NCBI GenBank assembly: GCA_017404545.1
Contig: JAFRCC010000020.1
Location: forward strand, 1-64,000
Reading direction: 5' to 3'
DNA from: Clostridia bacterium
GTDB lineage: Bacteria; Bacillota; Clostridia; TANB77; CAG-508
DNA: 64,000 nucleotides
The stretch's first letter is position 1; every line of letters starts with the position of its first letter. Both the position numbers and the translations under genes were made by a program. The notes beneath the pieces are model-generated. The model saw nothing but the letters and a program-made list of their open reading frames with translations, did no database searches and had not been told where the DNA came from. Positions 25,789 to 34,881 of this stretch are shown in pieces.

Positions 25789-25854
25789 AACAAATTTAAA
25801 TCCTTTCTTTTCAATTTTTACAGATAATTATGATGTATATTAAGCACCTTCAAG

Positions 25855-26928
25855 TTAAATTTCATATGGTTTAAAATCAAAATCTAATCCAATGTATTTT
25901 GAAAGTTTAGAATCGAACATTTCATGGTATTTGTCTATGTTAGTCTTGGCAGAATCAGATATATCGTAAATTCTACGAGGTGTTTCACCCTGTAATGCCA
26001 ATGGGTTAACAAATCTTTTTTTAGTTTTTACTGACGTGCAGTATGTATCTGTAAATGGCTGATTTGAAGTTTTTATTGTTGAAGAAACTTGGAATTTTTT
26101 AAATGCATCCGATATATATGAATCTTTGCAATTTAGTATTTTATCAATTATTTCTTTTTCAGATTTCTCATATAAATCGTCTATCGAAATGAACCCTTTA
26201 ACATTCATAGATTTTACAATATCTGCAATAAATTGCATTACAGTTCTATCTTCATCACAAATCCAAGTAGGCCACAAATTAGAAACAACATTTATGTATT
26301 TTTCGCAGATAGCAGGGTCTTTAAATCCAAGCTCTACAATACCATTTTCGTTTTTTAATATGGTAACGTTATTATATATTTCCCTAATAGAATCCAGGTC
26401 CCAAACTCTATGTAGAACTAAACCACTTGAAAAGTTGTATTCAAATCTGTCAGCACTTAATTGCGGCGTATCATTGTCTGCAATTGGGTAAATATGATAG
26501 TCTGAAACTTCTTCAACATTTATGTTATCTCTATTTAATAAAGCCATTATTTCTTTTGAATTACGAATAATTTGCTCTGTACGCTCTTCGGTAGATTCCT
26601 GGTGCTCAGAGTCACCATTCATAAAGTCTATGCAATGCTTAAATGTTGGAGTAGCAATATCATGAAATAGTCCAGATAAAGTTTGCTTTTTATCCTTTGT
26701 AAAGTTCCAAACAATCAAAGCAACACCAATGCTGTGGTCTAGGTTTGAATACCAATATCTAACATTAAATATTTTTGTGTAATCTGTACCACAACTCATT
26801 GAAATCTTGTGAATTCTTTGCAGCTCTGGTGTATTTATATAGTCATTCATCCACTCAGGAAATTCAGGGGATAGAATACTAAAATATTCTTTAATTTCAT
26901 CATTTAATGTGTCTAAATAATTATTCAT
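25855..26928 (-). CDS. HD-domain metal-dependent phosphohydrolase
   Basis: A 357-aa protein from ATG 26928 behind GGAGGTAAC; a 7-codon longer frame has no better site. An HD domain is seen in NLDHSIGVALIVWNF (about 60) and LSGLFHDIATPTFKHCIDF (about 85), and the general organisation resembles dGTPase-like or SpoT-like HD enzymes. The C-terminal half contains a long helical region. It is probably expressed with the downstream phosphodiesterase-like gene, which would pair two phosphoester hydrolases. The substrate is not predictable. Confidence 0.78.
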   Translation of the reverse strand: MNNYLDTLNDEIKEYFSILSPEFPEWMNDYINTPELQRIHKISMSCGTDYTKIFNVRYWYSNLDHSIGVALIVWNFTKDKKQTLSGLFHDIATPTFKHCIDFMNGDSEHQESTEERTEQIIRNSKEIMALLNRDNINVEEVSDYHIYPIADNDTPQLSADRFEYNFSSGLVLHRVWDLDSIREIYNNVTILKNENGIVELGFKDPAICEKYINVVSNLWPTWICDEDRTVMQFIADIVKSMNVKGFISIDDLYEKSEKEIIDKILNCKDSYISDAFKKFQVSSTIKTSNQPFTDTYCTSVKTKKRFVNPLALQGETPRRIYDISDSAKTNIDKYHEMFDSKLSKYIGLDFDFKPYEI

Positions 26929-27001
26929 TTTGTTACCTCCGTTTGTCATATAGAATATAATATTTTGAGAATTAAATCAAGGAAAAATATTCATAAATAG
27001 A

Positions 27002-27030
27002 TTGACGTATGAAATATACCATGATAGAAT
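27002..27030 (+). promoter_or_regulatory. Promoter of the small basic protein gene
   Basis: TTGACG (27002-27007) and TAGAAT (27025-27030) with 17-base spacing, about 34 bases before the ATG. Confidence 0.65.
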
Positions 27031-27063
27031 GGGGAACATCTTAAAAAGGGAGGAGGTAGCCCT

Positions 27064-27198
27064 ATGAAGACTTCGGAGCGCAATAAGGCTCGTGCAGCAG
27101 CTGAGGCACGGGACAAACAGCGCAAGCGGGAGCGTGAGCTCAAAAAAGGTGTCGTAACCGCAAAGAACTCGGCATCGGCGAAGAAGAATGGAAAGTAA
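27064..27198 (+). CDS. Small basic Lys/Arg/Ala-rich protein
   Basis: A 44-aa ORF starting at ATG 27064 after a strong GGGAGGAGG site. It contains ERNKARAAAEARDKQRKRER and a Lys-rich end (KKNGK), so it is very basic and probably helical. Such a composition would suit nucleic-acid binding or a ribosome- or nucleoid-associated role, but no family is recognised. The base composition is strikingly high for this genome (38/60 in a counted sample at 27081-27140). It has its own promoter and terminator. Its ribosome site and flanking signals are the evidence that it is real. Confidence 0.6.
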   Translation: MKTSERNKARAAAEARDKQRKRERELKKGVVTAKNSASAKKNGK

Positions 27199-27228
27199 TT
27201 CTGAAATCGCTGAGTCAAATTCACTTAT

Positions 27229-27283
27229 CCTCGTCTAGGCAATGCTATTAGCAGAGCTTAGGCGGGGTTTTTCTTTTTTTATA
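27229..27283 (+). terminator. Terminator of the small basic protein gene
   Basis: CCTCGTCTAGGC pairs with GCTTAGGCGGGG through several G-U pairs, followed by a T-rich tail. Confidence 0.7.
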
Positions 27284-27362
27284 AAAGGTATTTCATAAAA
27301 ATAAACAGTTTGATATAATGTGCTTGTTGGATGTAAATATTATTTAATTGGGAGGTATTTTT

Positions 27363-29039
27363 ATGAAAAAGAAAGTTTTATTAATTATATTACCAATTAT
27401 ATTGGTAATTGCTATTGTAGCAGCAATTATTGTGGCTGTTATTGTGAACAAGAATAAGGAAGAAGAATCTACTGGAAGTAAATGGGGAGATACTTATTAT
27501 GCATATTTAAAAGAGGCTGTTAATGAAGATGATTTAACAGAAGCAGAAGAAAAGTATGGCGTTATGCTTGGAATGAAAAATTCAAAAATACAATTCTGTG
27601 AAGTAGAGGAAGGACAAGATCCAACAATGATAATGACGTATGAAAAAGAAAATAGTTCATATGTAAATGTTTATCAAATTACAGATAAAAAGAAAGTTAA
27701 TTATATAGCATACAAACAACCATCAGAAGTTGAATATTTATATAATATAGAAAAAGATGAATATTCTTGGTATATCCATGGTATGGGTACAGATTCAGAT
27801 TCATACAGTTCGCTAAAAAATATTTCTGAAACATTAAAAAATAGCTCAACACAATCAGAAGATAGTAAGAATGTAAATATTGCAGAGCTAGAAGCTGATT
27901 ATACCATAAAAAAAGATGAAGCAACAACTACACAAGAAACTGCAGATGGAGAATCTATATCTCTTGATAAATTTGACGAAATATTTGTTAAACCAGATAT
28001 TAAACAAAATATCCAAATAGATTTTAATGCAGATATAAAAGAAAAAGATTTAAAAAATGAGATAAAATCTGCTGTAGAAAGTTATAAAAAAGATTCTAAG
28101 AGAATAACTGATGAAATCAAGGAATCTGTTGCTAATAAGGTTGAAGAAGTAAAAAACAAAAAAGAGCAAATAGCATCAGCCAAAATAGACTTAGAGAACA
28201 AAAAGAAAGCAGAAGAATATAGTAAAGGATTAAAAGTAGGAAATGCAACATTAAAATATGGAGTATATACTTATACTGGTGAAGGAGGTTATACACCGGG
28301 TCAAACTTTAAAAGGTGAAATTACTTTAAAACCAGAAGGAAAATTTCATATTAAATCAAACTTTGATGACATGAGTGCCCAAGCTGCTTCATATGATGAA
28401 GATGGAACTTATACAATAGAGCTTGATAGAGATGATGGCTATGGTGGAAAATCAAACTACATCAGATTCAAAGGTGATAAAGGTTATAGTATGGTATTTG
28501 ATGTATACAAAGATAATTCTTTTAGTGACCAATGGCATTTCTATAATTTAACAACAGAAACTAAGGTTGAAGTTCCAAGTACAAATACATCAAATGGAGC
28601 AAGTTCATCAAGTGCAAACTCATCAGGCAATAGCCATTTAACTGCTTTTGAATATGATGAATCAGCGAATAATAAAGTTGCTGAAGGTGATTATTATAGA
28701 GATAAAGGTACAGGATATGAAGGTATATTGAAAATAAAAAATTCGACAGGGAATTCATTTGAATTTTCTATTGATGCAATTTATACCTCAGTAGCTGGTA
28801 GCCCAAATATTGGACAAATAGAAGGAACTGCTAAGGCTGTAAAAGGTGGAAGATTTGTTTTTTCTACAAAAGAAGGTAGTGAAACTGGGTATGGATATGA
28901 ATATAATATATTCTTTAAAATTGGAGAAAATGGCGAAATAACAATTGAAGATGAATGTTATATGAATCAATCTGGTAAAACAGAAGTAAATCCTGTAGCT
29001 GGACATAATGTAACTTTTGAAGGAATTTTTACAAAATAA
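27363..29039 (+). CDS. Membrane-anchored exported protein, unknown function
   Basis: A 558-aa protein from ATG 27363 behind GGGAGGT. A single N-terminal hydrophobic segment (about 5-30) is followed by a long, acidic, extracytoplasmic part: a helical, Lys/Glu-rich region (about 225-290), a beta-rich domain (about 300-405, with TYTGEGGYTPGQTLKGEITL), a Ser/Asn-rich linker (about 410-435) and a second beta-rich domain to the end. No Cys lipobox is present. I recognise no family. Its neighbours do not indicate a process. Confidence 0.7.
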   Translation: MKKKVLLIILPIILVIAIVAAIIVAVIVNKNKEEESTGSKWGDTYYAYLKEAVNEDDLTEAEEKYGVMLGMKNSKIQFCEVEEGQDPTMIMTYEKENSSYVNVYQITDKKKVNYIAYKQPSEVEYLYNIEKDEYSWYIHGMGTDSDSYSSLKNISETLKNSSTQSEDSKNVNIAELEADYTIKKDEATTTQETADGESISLDKFDEIFVKPDIKQNIQIDFNADIKEKDLKNEIKSAVESYKKDSKRITDEIKESVANKVEEVKNKKEQIASAKIDLENKKKAEEYSKGLKVGNATLKYGVYTYTGEGGYTPGQTLKGEITLKPEGKFHIKSNFDDMSAQAASYDEDGTYTIELDRDDGYGGKSNYIRFKGDKGYSMVFDVYKDNSFSDQWHFYNLTTETKVEVPSTNTSNGASSSSANSSGNSHLTAFEYDESANNKVAEGDYYRDKGTGYEGILKIKNSTGNSFEFSIDAIYTSVAGSPNIGQIEGTAKAVKGGRFVFSTKEGSETGYGYEYNIFFKIGENGEITIEDECYMNQSGKTEVNPVAGHNVTFEGIFTK

Positions 29040-29059
29040 CAATAGATTATTAAATATAG

Positions 29060-29092
29060 AAACAGGCACTTTGAAGTGTCTGTTTTATTATT
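29060..29092 (+). terminator. Terminator after the exported protein gene
   Basis: AAACAGGCACTT and AAGTGTCTGTTT form a 12-bp stem with one G-U and a very short loop, followed by TATTATT. Confidence 0.65.
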
Positions 29093-29151
29093 GAATTAGA
29101 TTTTTTTGTGTGATATTATCAATTTGAAATTTATAGAAAGTGAGAGATTAT

Positions 29152-30910
29152 ATGTACGAGATTTTAAATAGAATTAATGGTCCTGAGGACGTAAAAAAAT
29201 TAAATAATGAGGAGCTTAAGATTTTAGCTGAGGATATTAGAGATGCTCTTTTCAATAGATTAACAAAATTTGGAGGTCATTTTGGACCAAACTTTGGAAT
29301 GGTAGAAGCGGAAATTGCAATGCACTATGTATTTAATTCTCCAGTTGATAAGTTCGTTTTTGATGTATCTCATCAAAGTTATCCACATAAAATTATTACA
29401 GGAAGACGTTTAGGTTATACAGATGAGAATCATTTTCATGAAGATTCGGGATATACAAATCCAGAAGAAAGTGAACATGATTTCTTTAATGTAGGTCATA
29501 CTTCAACATCTATTTCTTTAGCATCTGGATTAGCAAAAGCAAGAGATTTAAAGGGTGATAAGGAAAACATCATTGCAGTAATAGGTGATGGCTCATTATC
29601 TGGAGGTGAAGCATTAGAAGGATTAGACTTTGTTGGCTCTGAATTAAATTCAAACTTTATTATCATTGTAAATGATAATGATCAAGCAATTGCTGAAAAT
29701 CATGGTGGAATATATAAGAATTTAGCTGAGCTTAGAGCAACAAAAGGACAAGCTTCAAATAATTTATTCAAAGCAATGGGACTTGATTATATATATGAAC
29801 CAAATGGAAATGATATACAAAGTATGATTAGGGTGTTGCAAAGTGTTAAAGATACTAATCATCCAGTAGTTGTTCATATAAATACTGTAAAAGGAAAAGG
29901 ATATAAACTTGCAGAAGAAAATAGAGAAAGCTGGCATTGGTCTGTTCCATTTGACAAAGAAACGGGCAAGCCAACTATTAGCTTTGAAAGTGGAGAAACA
30001 TATACTGATCTTACTTCAAAATATATTATGGAGAAAGCAAAGAAAGATTCAAAATTTGTAGTAATAACACCAGCTATGCCTGGAACAGGTGGACTTAATC
30101 AGGAGCTAAGAGCAGAGCTTGGCAAGCAATATGTTGATGTTGGTATAGCAGAAGAGCATGCAATTGCAATGGCCTCTGGTATCGCTAAAAATGAAGGTAA
30201 ACCATTAGTTGTAACAAATGCTACTTTTATGCAAAGAGCATATGATCAAATATCGCAAGATGTTTGTATAAACAATAATGCAATAACAATCGTTCTAAAT
30301 TACTCATCTTTTGATGGTTTAACAGATGTTACTCATTTAGGAATATTTGGCCATATCTGCTTTCTCAAATATACCAAATCTAATTGTACTATCACCATCA
30401 AGTAAAGAGGAATATCTAAATATGCTTGATTGGTCGGTTGATCAAAACAAGCATCCAGTTTTGATATTAATGCCTGGTAACGAAGTAACAGATAGATCTG
30501 CTGATAAAGAATATGGAAATGTTAAATATAAAGTTGAACAATCTGGAGAAAAGGTAGCTATCCTTGCTTTAGGAGATTTTTATCAAAGAGGAGAAATATT
30601 AGCAAAAGAAATTGAATCAAAATTTGGATTTAAACCAACACTTGTTAATCCAAGATTTGCAAATGGATTGGATAATGAACTATTAATAAGTTTAGCAGAT
30701 TCGCATAATATAATTGTTACATTAGAAGATGGAATTTTAGATGGTGGATTCGGTGAAAAAGTTGCCTCATTCCTTGGAATGAAAGACGTAAAAGTAAAGA
30801 ATTATGGATTAAATAGAGAATTTTACGATAGATATGATCCAGAAGAGCTTTTAGATGAACTTGGAATAACAACTGAAAAGATTATTGAGGATATAAAAGG
30901 TTTGATATAA
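29152..30910 (+). pseudogene. Dxs-like thiamine-diphosphate enzyme with a frameshift
   Basis: Two overlapping frames together encode one protein of about 586 residues, similar to short Firmicute 1-deoxyxylulose-5-phosphate synthase homologues. The first part has the thiamine-binding GDGSLSGGEALEGLDF ... NDND segment and the transketolase-like pyrimidine domain (VGIAEEHAIAMASGIA). It runs out of frame after DVTHLGIFG and stops at 30405. The rest continues in another frame from about 30347 (ISAFSNIPNLIVLSPSSKEEY) to TAA at 30910. The total length, 1759 bases, is one more than a multiple of three, so a single inserted base near 30345-30352 explains it. It could be a true null mutation, a programmed shift or a sequencing error. 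The enzyme would make the isoprenoid and thiamine/pyridoxal precursor DXP. Confidence 0.8.
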
Positions 30911-30929
30911 GAATACGGAGGTGAGCTAG

Positions 30930-31469
30930 TTGTCTATTAAAATTATATATTTTGTACATGGAACAACAACAGATAATGAACTTCATAAAGCAGCTGGCTG
31001 GAATGAAGTAGATCTTAGTGAAAAAGGTATTGAACAAAGCAGAGCATTACGAGGTAAAATTAATATTGATGAGATTGATTTTGTAATTTCCTCAGACCTA
31101 AAGAGAGCCATACATTCTGCAAATAATATTTTTGAAAACGATAAAGAAATTATTACAGATAGAAGACTTAGAGAATGCAACTATGGTGATTTAAATGGTG
31201 ATGATAGCTATAAAGTAAATTACGATGAACATATTGAAGAAAATTTCCCAAATGGAGAGTCTTTAATGGATGTTGAAAAAAGAATGAGAAGTTTATGTAA
31301 TGAACTTCTAGAAAAATATGATGGTAAAACGATTGCTTTTGTAGCACATAAAGCTACGCAGCTTGCACTTGATGTTATTACAAAAAATATGACATGGGAA
31401 GACGCAATTGCAAATGACTGGAGAAAGACAAAGGCATGGCAACCAGGCTGGATTTATAAATTAAAATAA
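30930..31469 (+). CDS. Histidine phosphatase superfamily protein
   Basis: A 179-aa protein starting with TTG at 30930 behind GGAGGTGAG. The fold is that of phosphoglycerate mutase-like histidine phosphatases: an N-terminal HG motif in YFVHGTTTDNE, DFVISSDLKRAIHSA, RRLRECNYGDLNG and VAHKATQLALD. The Arg normally preceding the catalytic HisGly is a Val here, and the second His is followed by Lys instead of Gly. It follows the Dxs-like gene by 19 bases and is probably co-transcribed. A phosphatase role is likely but the altered active site adds doubt. Confidence 0.78.
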   Translation: MSIKIIYFVHGTTTDNELHKAAGWNEVDLSEKGIEQSRALRGKINIDEIDFVISSDLKRAIHSANNIFENDKEIITDRRLRECNYGDLNGDDSYKVNYDEHIEENFPNGESLMDVEKRMRSLCNELLEKYDGKTIAFVAHKATQLALDVITKNMTWEDAIANDWRKTKAWQPGWIYKLK

Positions 31470-31486
31470 TTTAGGAGGTAATTTGT

Positions 31487-32509
31487 ATGAAAAAGTATAT
31501 GAATATTACGATTATTCTTTTTATGGTGGCTGCTTTATTAAGTGGTTGTGGTGAAAGTAAAGATAATAATAGTAACAAAGATAACAATAATATTAATCAA
31601 GTTGTAGAAGAATCAAAAAATGTAAATGTAGATGATATTTACATGAGTGTTTTAAAAGATGAAACTAAATATATTTCTGAAGAAAATAAAGAAATTTTGT
31701 TTAGTGAATACATGAGTAGATATGAAGGGATTGATTCAAAAGTAGAATATACTTTATTTGATTTTGATAGAGATAATGAAAATGAAATGATTATTAGAAT
31801 TAGCTCTTTTGATGGATTTTATTTAATATTAAATTATGAAGATGGCACTGTTTATGGATTCGAAGATGTTTTCAGAGGAATGACAACAATTAAGGAAGAT
31901 GGAACACATATAGCAACAGGTGGTGCTGAAGCATATGGAATTATTAGATCAACATTCGAAAAAAATAAAAAAATAGATGAAGTTGTTGCAGAAGATGATA
32001 TGGGGACGTATAAGGTAAACGGAAAAGCTGTTTCAGAAGAGGAATTTAGAGAAACATGGGAAAAAGAATGTACATCCAAGAAGGACGTGGAATTTAATGT
32101 TTATGTGGAAAAGTACGAAGCCAAGAGCTCTAGTAAACCATCAACAACTACAGAAACTAAAGAGCAAAAATCAAGTTTTACTGAAGGAACCTATAAGATG
32201 ACTAAACCATCTCTTGTTGGAACTGAGGCAGAAGGTTATGATACAACAATTACATTTAGTAATGGTAATGCAAATTATCTTGAATCATACTGGGAAGCCA
32301 AAAAATCTGGAACTTATACAGTAAGTGGAGATACTTTAACAATTAATTACACATTAGGAAACGAAGTTAATAGTATTGAAGGTGATTTAGGTACTAAAAC
32401 AATAAATGAAACGGAGATATACAAGATTAATGGTACTAAATTAACAATAGAATCTACAACTGCTGATTCATATACTAAAGCTGGAGATATTGTTTTTGAA
32501 CTTAAATAA
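31487..32509 (+). CDS. Putative lipoprotein, unknown function
   Basis: A 340-aa lipoprotein: signal peptide with lipobox ALLSGC (Cys about 21), then an Asn/Lys-rich linker. A first domain (about 45-205) contains YTLFDFDRDNENEMII, a short Asp-rich motif seen in several exported Firmicute proteins. A Ser/Thr linker (about 208-228) follows, then a C-terminal lipocalin-like or DUF-type beta domain (SGTYTVSGDTLTINYTLGNE). It lies 17 bases after the histidine phosphatase gene, with an AGGAGG site. Confidence 0.75.
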   Translation: MKKYMNITIILFMVAALLSGCGESKDNNSNKDNNNINQVVEESKNVNVDDIYMSVLKDETKYISEENKEILFSEYMSRYEGIDSKVEYTLFDFDRDNENEMIIRISSFDGFYLILNYEDGTVYGFEDVFRGMTTIKEDGTHIATGGAEAYGIIRSTFEKNKKIDEVVAEDDMGTYKVNGKAVSEEEFRETWEKECTSKKDVEFNVYVEKYEAKSSSKPSTTTETKEQKSSFTEGTYKMTKPSLVGTEAEGYDTTITFSNGNANYLESYWEAKKSGTYTVSGDTLTINYTLGNEVNSIEGDLGTKTINETEIYKINGTKLTIESTTADSYTKAGDIVFELK

Positions 32510-32517
32510 AAATACAG

Positions 32518-32539
32518 GGAGGAGTCGTGTGACTCCTCC
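32518..32539. terminator. Hairpin between convergent genes
   Basis: GGAGGAGTC (32518-32526) and GACTCCTCC (32531-32539) form a perfect 9-bp stem with a 4-nt loop. The T-rich side is on the minus strand, so it chiefly terminates the nucleotidyltransferase-like gene. Confidence 0.75.
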
Positions 32540-32561
32540 ACGCGGCTTTGCAATGCAATGT

Positions 32562-33218
32562 TTACTGGAAATAGTCATTATCAATGACTCTTCTTAAAAT
32601 CCACGGAGCCACGGATGACTCGTCAGAGGATGTAAGATAATATTCCAGCAGCTGTTTGCTAGGCTTGTTTGAGCCGAAGTATTCCTCGAGAAGAAGTCTC
32701 TTATATCTTCTCTTATGCTGCCAGCCCTCCATCATGGAGTACAGACAGTACAGAGGTTCCAGACAAATCACAGGGATTTTGTATGGAAGATACTCGAAAC
32801 TGAGAACTTCAATAATCTCAGGACGGGTACGGATAGGAACGTATAAACTATTGCCAAAAGTGTCAACACGAAAACCCGCGATGACATCAATATCGCAATT
32901 GTTTATCTGCCAGTGACTGTAGTCGTCACTATTACAGAAACCGTTACCGCCGACTGCTACGAGGTTAGCACCGATTACATCTTTCATGATTCTCTTTGCC
33001 TCTTCAACATCTTCGTTTGCAACGAGTATATCGAAGTCGTGGAAATCATCCACGATGCCTCTCAAGAATAAACTGAAAGAGCAACCAACAGCCCAATTTA
33101 TTTCAGCTTTTTCAAACTCCATTACAATTCTATAGAGGAGCTCTCTCCGGGGAGAGTACTCCGCATCATAGAATGCAAGGACATTGTCATTTGCCTGACT
33201 ACGATAATCTTTTTTCAT
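32562..33218 (-). CDS. Nucleotidyltransferase-fold protein
   Basis: A 218-aa protein starting at 33218 after GGAGGAATAC. Residues about 30-60 read INWAVGCSFSLFLRGIVDDFHDFDILV. This has the G-[S] then D-x-D arrangement of the polymerase-beta-like nucleotidyltransferase fold (compare lincosamide or MNT-type enzymes), and a further acidic DIDVIAGF lies downstream. The C-terminal half is helical and Arg/Tyr-rich. The gene is GC-richer than the host (26/60 in a counted sample at 33001-33060). It has its own promoter and terminator and so looks like an acquired one-gene unit. Substrate (drug, tRNA or protein) is unknown. Confidence 0.6.
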   Translation of the reverse strand: MKKDYRSQANDNVLAFYDAEYSPRRELLYRIVMEFEKAEINWAVGCSFSLFLRGIVDDFHDFDILVANEDVEEAKRIMKDVIGANLVAVGGNGFCNSDDYSHWQINNCDIDVIAGFRVDTFGNSLYVPIRTRPEIIEVLSFEYLPYKIPVICLEPLYCLYSMMEGWQHKRRYKRLLLEEYFGSNKPSKQLLEYYLTSSDESSVAPWILRRVIDNDYFQ

Positions 33219-33285
33219 AAGTATTCCTCCGTTGTTCTTTTTTGGATTATCTAAGGTGCTTCTTGCACCATAAAAGCTTAGCTTA

Positions 33286-33314
33286 ATCATACCATATTAA
33301 GACAAAAAAAGCAA
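33286..33314 (-). promoter_or_regulatory. Promoter of the nucleotidyltransferase-like gene
   Basis: On the minus strand, TTGCTT (33314-33309) and an extended TGG-TATGAT (TATGAT at 33291-33286) are 17 bases apart. The leader contains a GGTGC/GCACC hairpin. Confidence 0.6.
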
Positions 33315-33376
33315 TTAATGTATATGTTTTTTGTAAACAAAAAAGAGCTATTCTGATTAATAGCTCTTAAAGTATA

Positions 33377-33979
33377 TTATTTAAATAATGCTAAAATGTT
33401 TTCAATAACAATTTTTTTCATAACAGTATAATTGATTTCTTTATGTTTATGGTAAACAATTTCATGACATAAATTATCAATTATTCCAATCATAACATGT
33501 ACTTTTTCTATAAGATTTTCCTTGGAAAAACCATTAGAAGATAGATAATTAGATATCATTTCTGTAATTTCCATTTCTCTTTTAAAGAAATAATAACTTA
33601 CTTTTTCGTCAGAATGAGTCATAGCCATTATTTCTTGATGAGCTGATTCTGAAAGTTTATGATTTTCTATGTAATTGTTTATCAGGTTTTCTATTATAGC
33701 TGGAAAATCTTTTTTATTAAATTTTTCATTTGAAAAATCTGGAATAGGGTAAAAAATATTATCAGCGTATTTTTCAAGTCCACATATAAATATATCATGT
33801 TTATCTTCGAAATATTGATAGACGATACCTGTAGAAACACCAGCTGCTTTTGCTATTTCTGCTGTATTTGTATTATGATATCCATGTTTACAAATTAATT
33901 TAAAACCAGATTCAATTATTTTTTCTTTTTTTTCAATAGAGCGTTTTTGAATTGGCTCTCTAATATCTGAAGTTCCCAT
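33377..33979 (-). CDS. TetR-family transcriptional regulator
   Basis: A 200-aa protein starting at 33979 after GGAGGTTGT; the longer reading to 34060 would cross its own promoter. The N-terminal TetR HTH is clear (KIIESGFKLICKHGYHNTNT, AEIAKAAGVSTGIVYQYFEDK, residues about 20-65). The C-terminal ligand domain is all-helical. It is divergent from the ABC exporter operon at 34170. Two copies of a 24-bp inverted repeat lie in the shared control region, so it very probably represses both directions and responds to a compound exported by the transporter. Confidence 0.92.
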   Translation of the reverse strand: MGTSDIREPIQKRSIEKKEKIIESGFKLICKHGYHNTNTAEIAKAAGVSTGIVYQYFEDKHDIFICGLEKYADNIFYPIPDFSNEKFNKKDFPAIIENLINNYIENHKLSESAHQEIMAMTHSDEKVSYYFFKREMEITEMISNYLSSNGFSKENLIEKVHVMIGIIDNLCHEIVYHKHKEINYTVMKKIVIENILALFK

Positions 33980-34010
33980 AAAACAACCTCCACAAATATT
34001 TAATGAGCCA

Positions 34011-34039
34011 ATTATAACATTAAAAAAGATTATAGTCAA
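34011..34039 (-). promoter_or_regulatory. Promoter of the tetR gene
   Basis: On the minus strand, TTGACT (34039-34034) and TATAAT (34016-34011) with 17-base spacing, just next to the first operator. Confidence 0.75.
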
Positions 34040-34040
34040 C

Positions 34041-34064
34041 AAATGTGAATAAAATTTCATATTT
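34041..34064. promoter_or_regulatory. TetR operator copy 1
   Basis: AAATGTGAAT-AAAA-TTTCATATTT, an imperfect copy of the operator at 34105-34128. It sits between the divergent -35 elements, abutting that of tetR and 4 bases from TTGACA of the ABC promoter. Confidence 0.65.
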
Positions 34065-34067
34065 GTA

Positions 34068-34096
34068 TTGACATTATTAATTTATTGAAGTATAAT
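34068..34096 (+). promoter_or_regulatory. Consensus promoter of the TetR-controlled ABC operon
   Basis: TTGACA (34068-34073) and TATAAT (34091-34096), both perfect, with 17-base spacing. Operators lie immediately upstream and just downstream of the predicted start. Confidence 0.85.
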
Positions 34097-34104
34097 TCAT
34101 CAAG

Positions 34105-34128
34105 AAATATGAAAAAGATTTCATATTT
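34105..34128. promoter_or_regulatory. TetR operator copy 2
   Basis: AAATATGAAA-AAGA-TTTCATATTT has perfect 10-bp arms. It starts near +1 of the ABC promoter, a position that would block initiation. A third half site (AATATGAAAT) lies at about 34142-34151. Confidence 0.75.
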
Positions 34129-34169
34129 GAAGATGTTCTAAAATATGAAATTAAATAAAAGGAGGATTT

Positions 34170-34880
34170 ATGGAAAACATAGTTGAATTAAAAAATGTTA
34201 GTAAAACATATAAACTAGGTGATAATGAGTTTAAAGCTCTTGATAATATTGACCTAGAAATTAAGAAAGGTGAGATGGTAGTTGTTCTTGGTCCATCAGG
34301 AGCAGGAAAATCAACCTTATTAAATTTAATAGGTGGAATGGATATTCCAACAAGTGGATCTGTTGTAATAGATGGTGAAAACATTTCAAAATATAATGAA
34401 AATAAATTATCTGATTATAGAGCAGAGAATGTTGGGTTTATTTTTCAATTCTACAATATTTTACCAAGCTTAACTGTAAAAGAAAATGTTGATTTAGTAA
34501 AAGATATTGTAAAAAATCCAATCAGTACAGAAGAAGCTTTAAAAGCTGTTGGACTTTTTGAACATAGTAAGAAGTTCCCAAATCAATTATCAGGTGGGGA
34601 GCAACAAAGAGTTTCTATTGCAAGAGCTGTTGCTAAAAATCCTAAACTATTATTATGTGATGAACCAACTGGAGCATTAGATTCTAAGACTGGTGTGGAA
34701 GTTTTAAAATTATTAAGAAAACAATGTGATGGGAACAATGGGGCAAATACTGTTATCATTGTAACACACAATGCTCTTATTGCAGATATTGCAGATACTG
34801 TAATTAATGTTAAGAATGGTAAGATTGAAAGTGTAATTAAAAATGAAAATCCAAAGAAGATTGATGAGGTGAAGTGGTAA
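34170..34880 (+). CDS. ABC transporter ATP-binding protein (MacB/LolD class)
   Basis: A 236-aa protein behind AAAGGAGG. Walker [10 protein letters not shown] is at 41-49, then the Q-loop [10 protein letters not shown], the signature LSGGEQQR (about 140), Walker [14 protein letters not shown] (about 160) and the switch His in VTHNA. It forms a two-gene operon with the FtsX-type permease one base after its stop and is governed by the divergent TetR repressor. This is a different system from the one at 19280: it has TetR control and a different permease domain arrangement. Confidence 0.93.
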   Translation: MENIVELKNVSKTYKLGDNEFKALDNIDLEIKKGEMVVVLGPSGAGKSTLLNLIGGMDIPTSGSVVIDGENISKYNENKLSDYRAENVGFIFQFYNILPSLTVKENVDLVKDIVKNPISTEEALKAVGLFEHSKKFPNQLSGGEQQRVSIARAVAKNPKLLLCDEPTGALDSKTGVEVLKLLRKQCDGNNGANTVIIVTHNALIADIADTVINVKNGKIESVIKNENPKKIDEVKW

Positions 34881-34881
34881 T

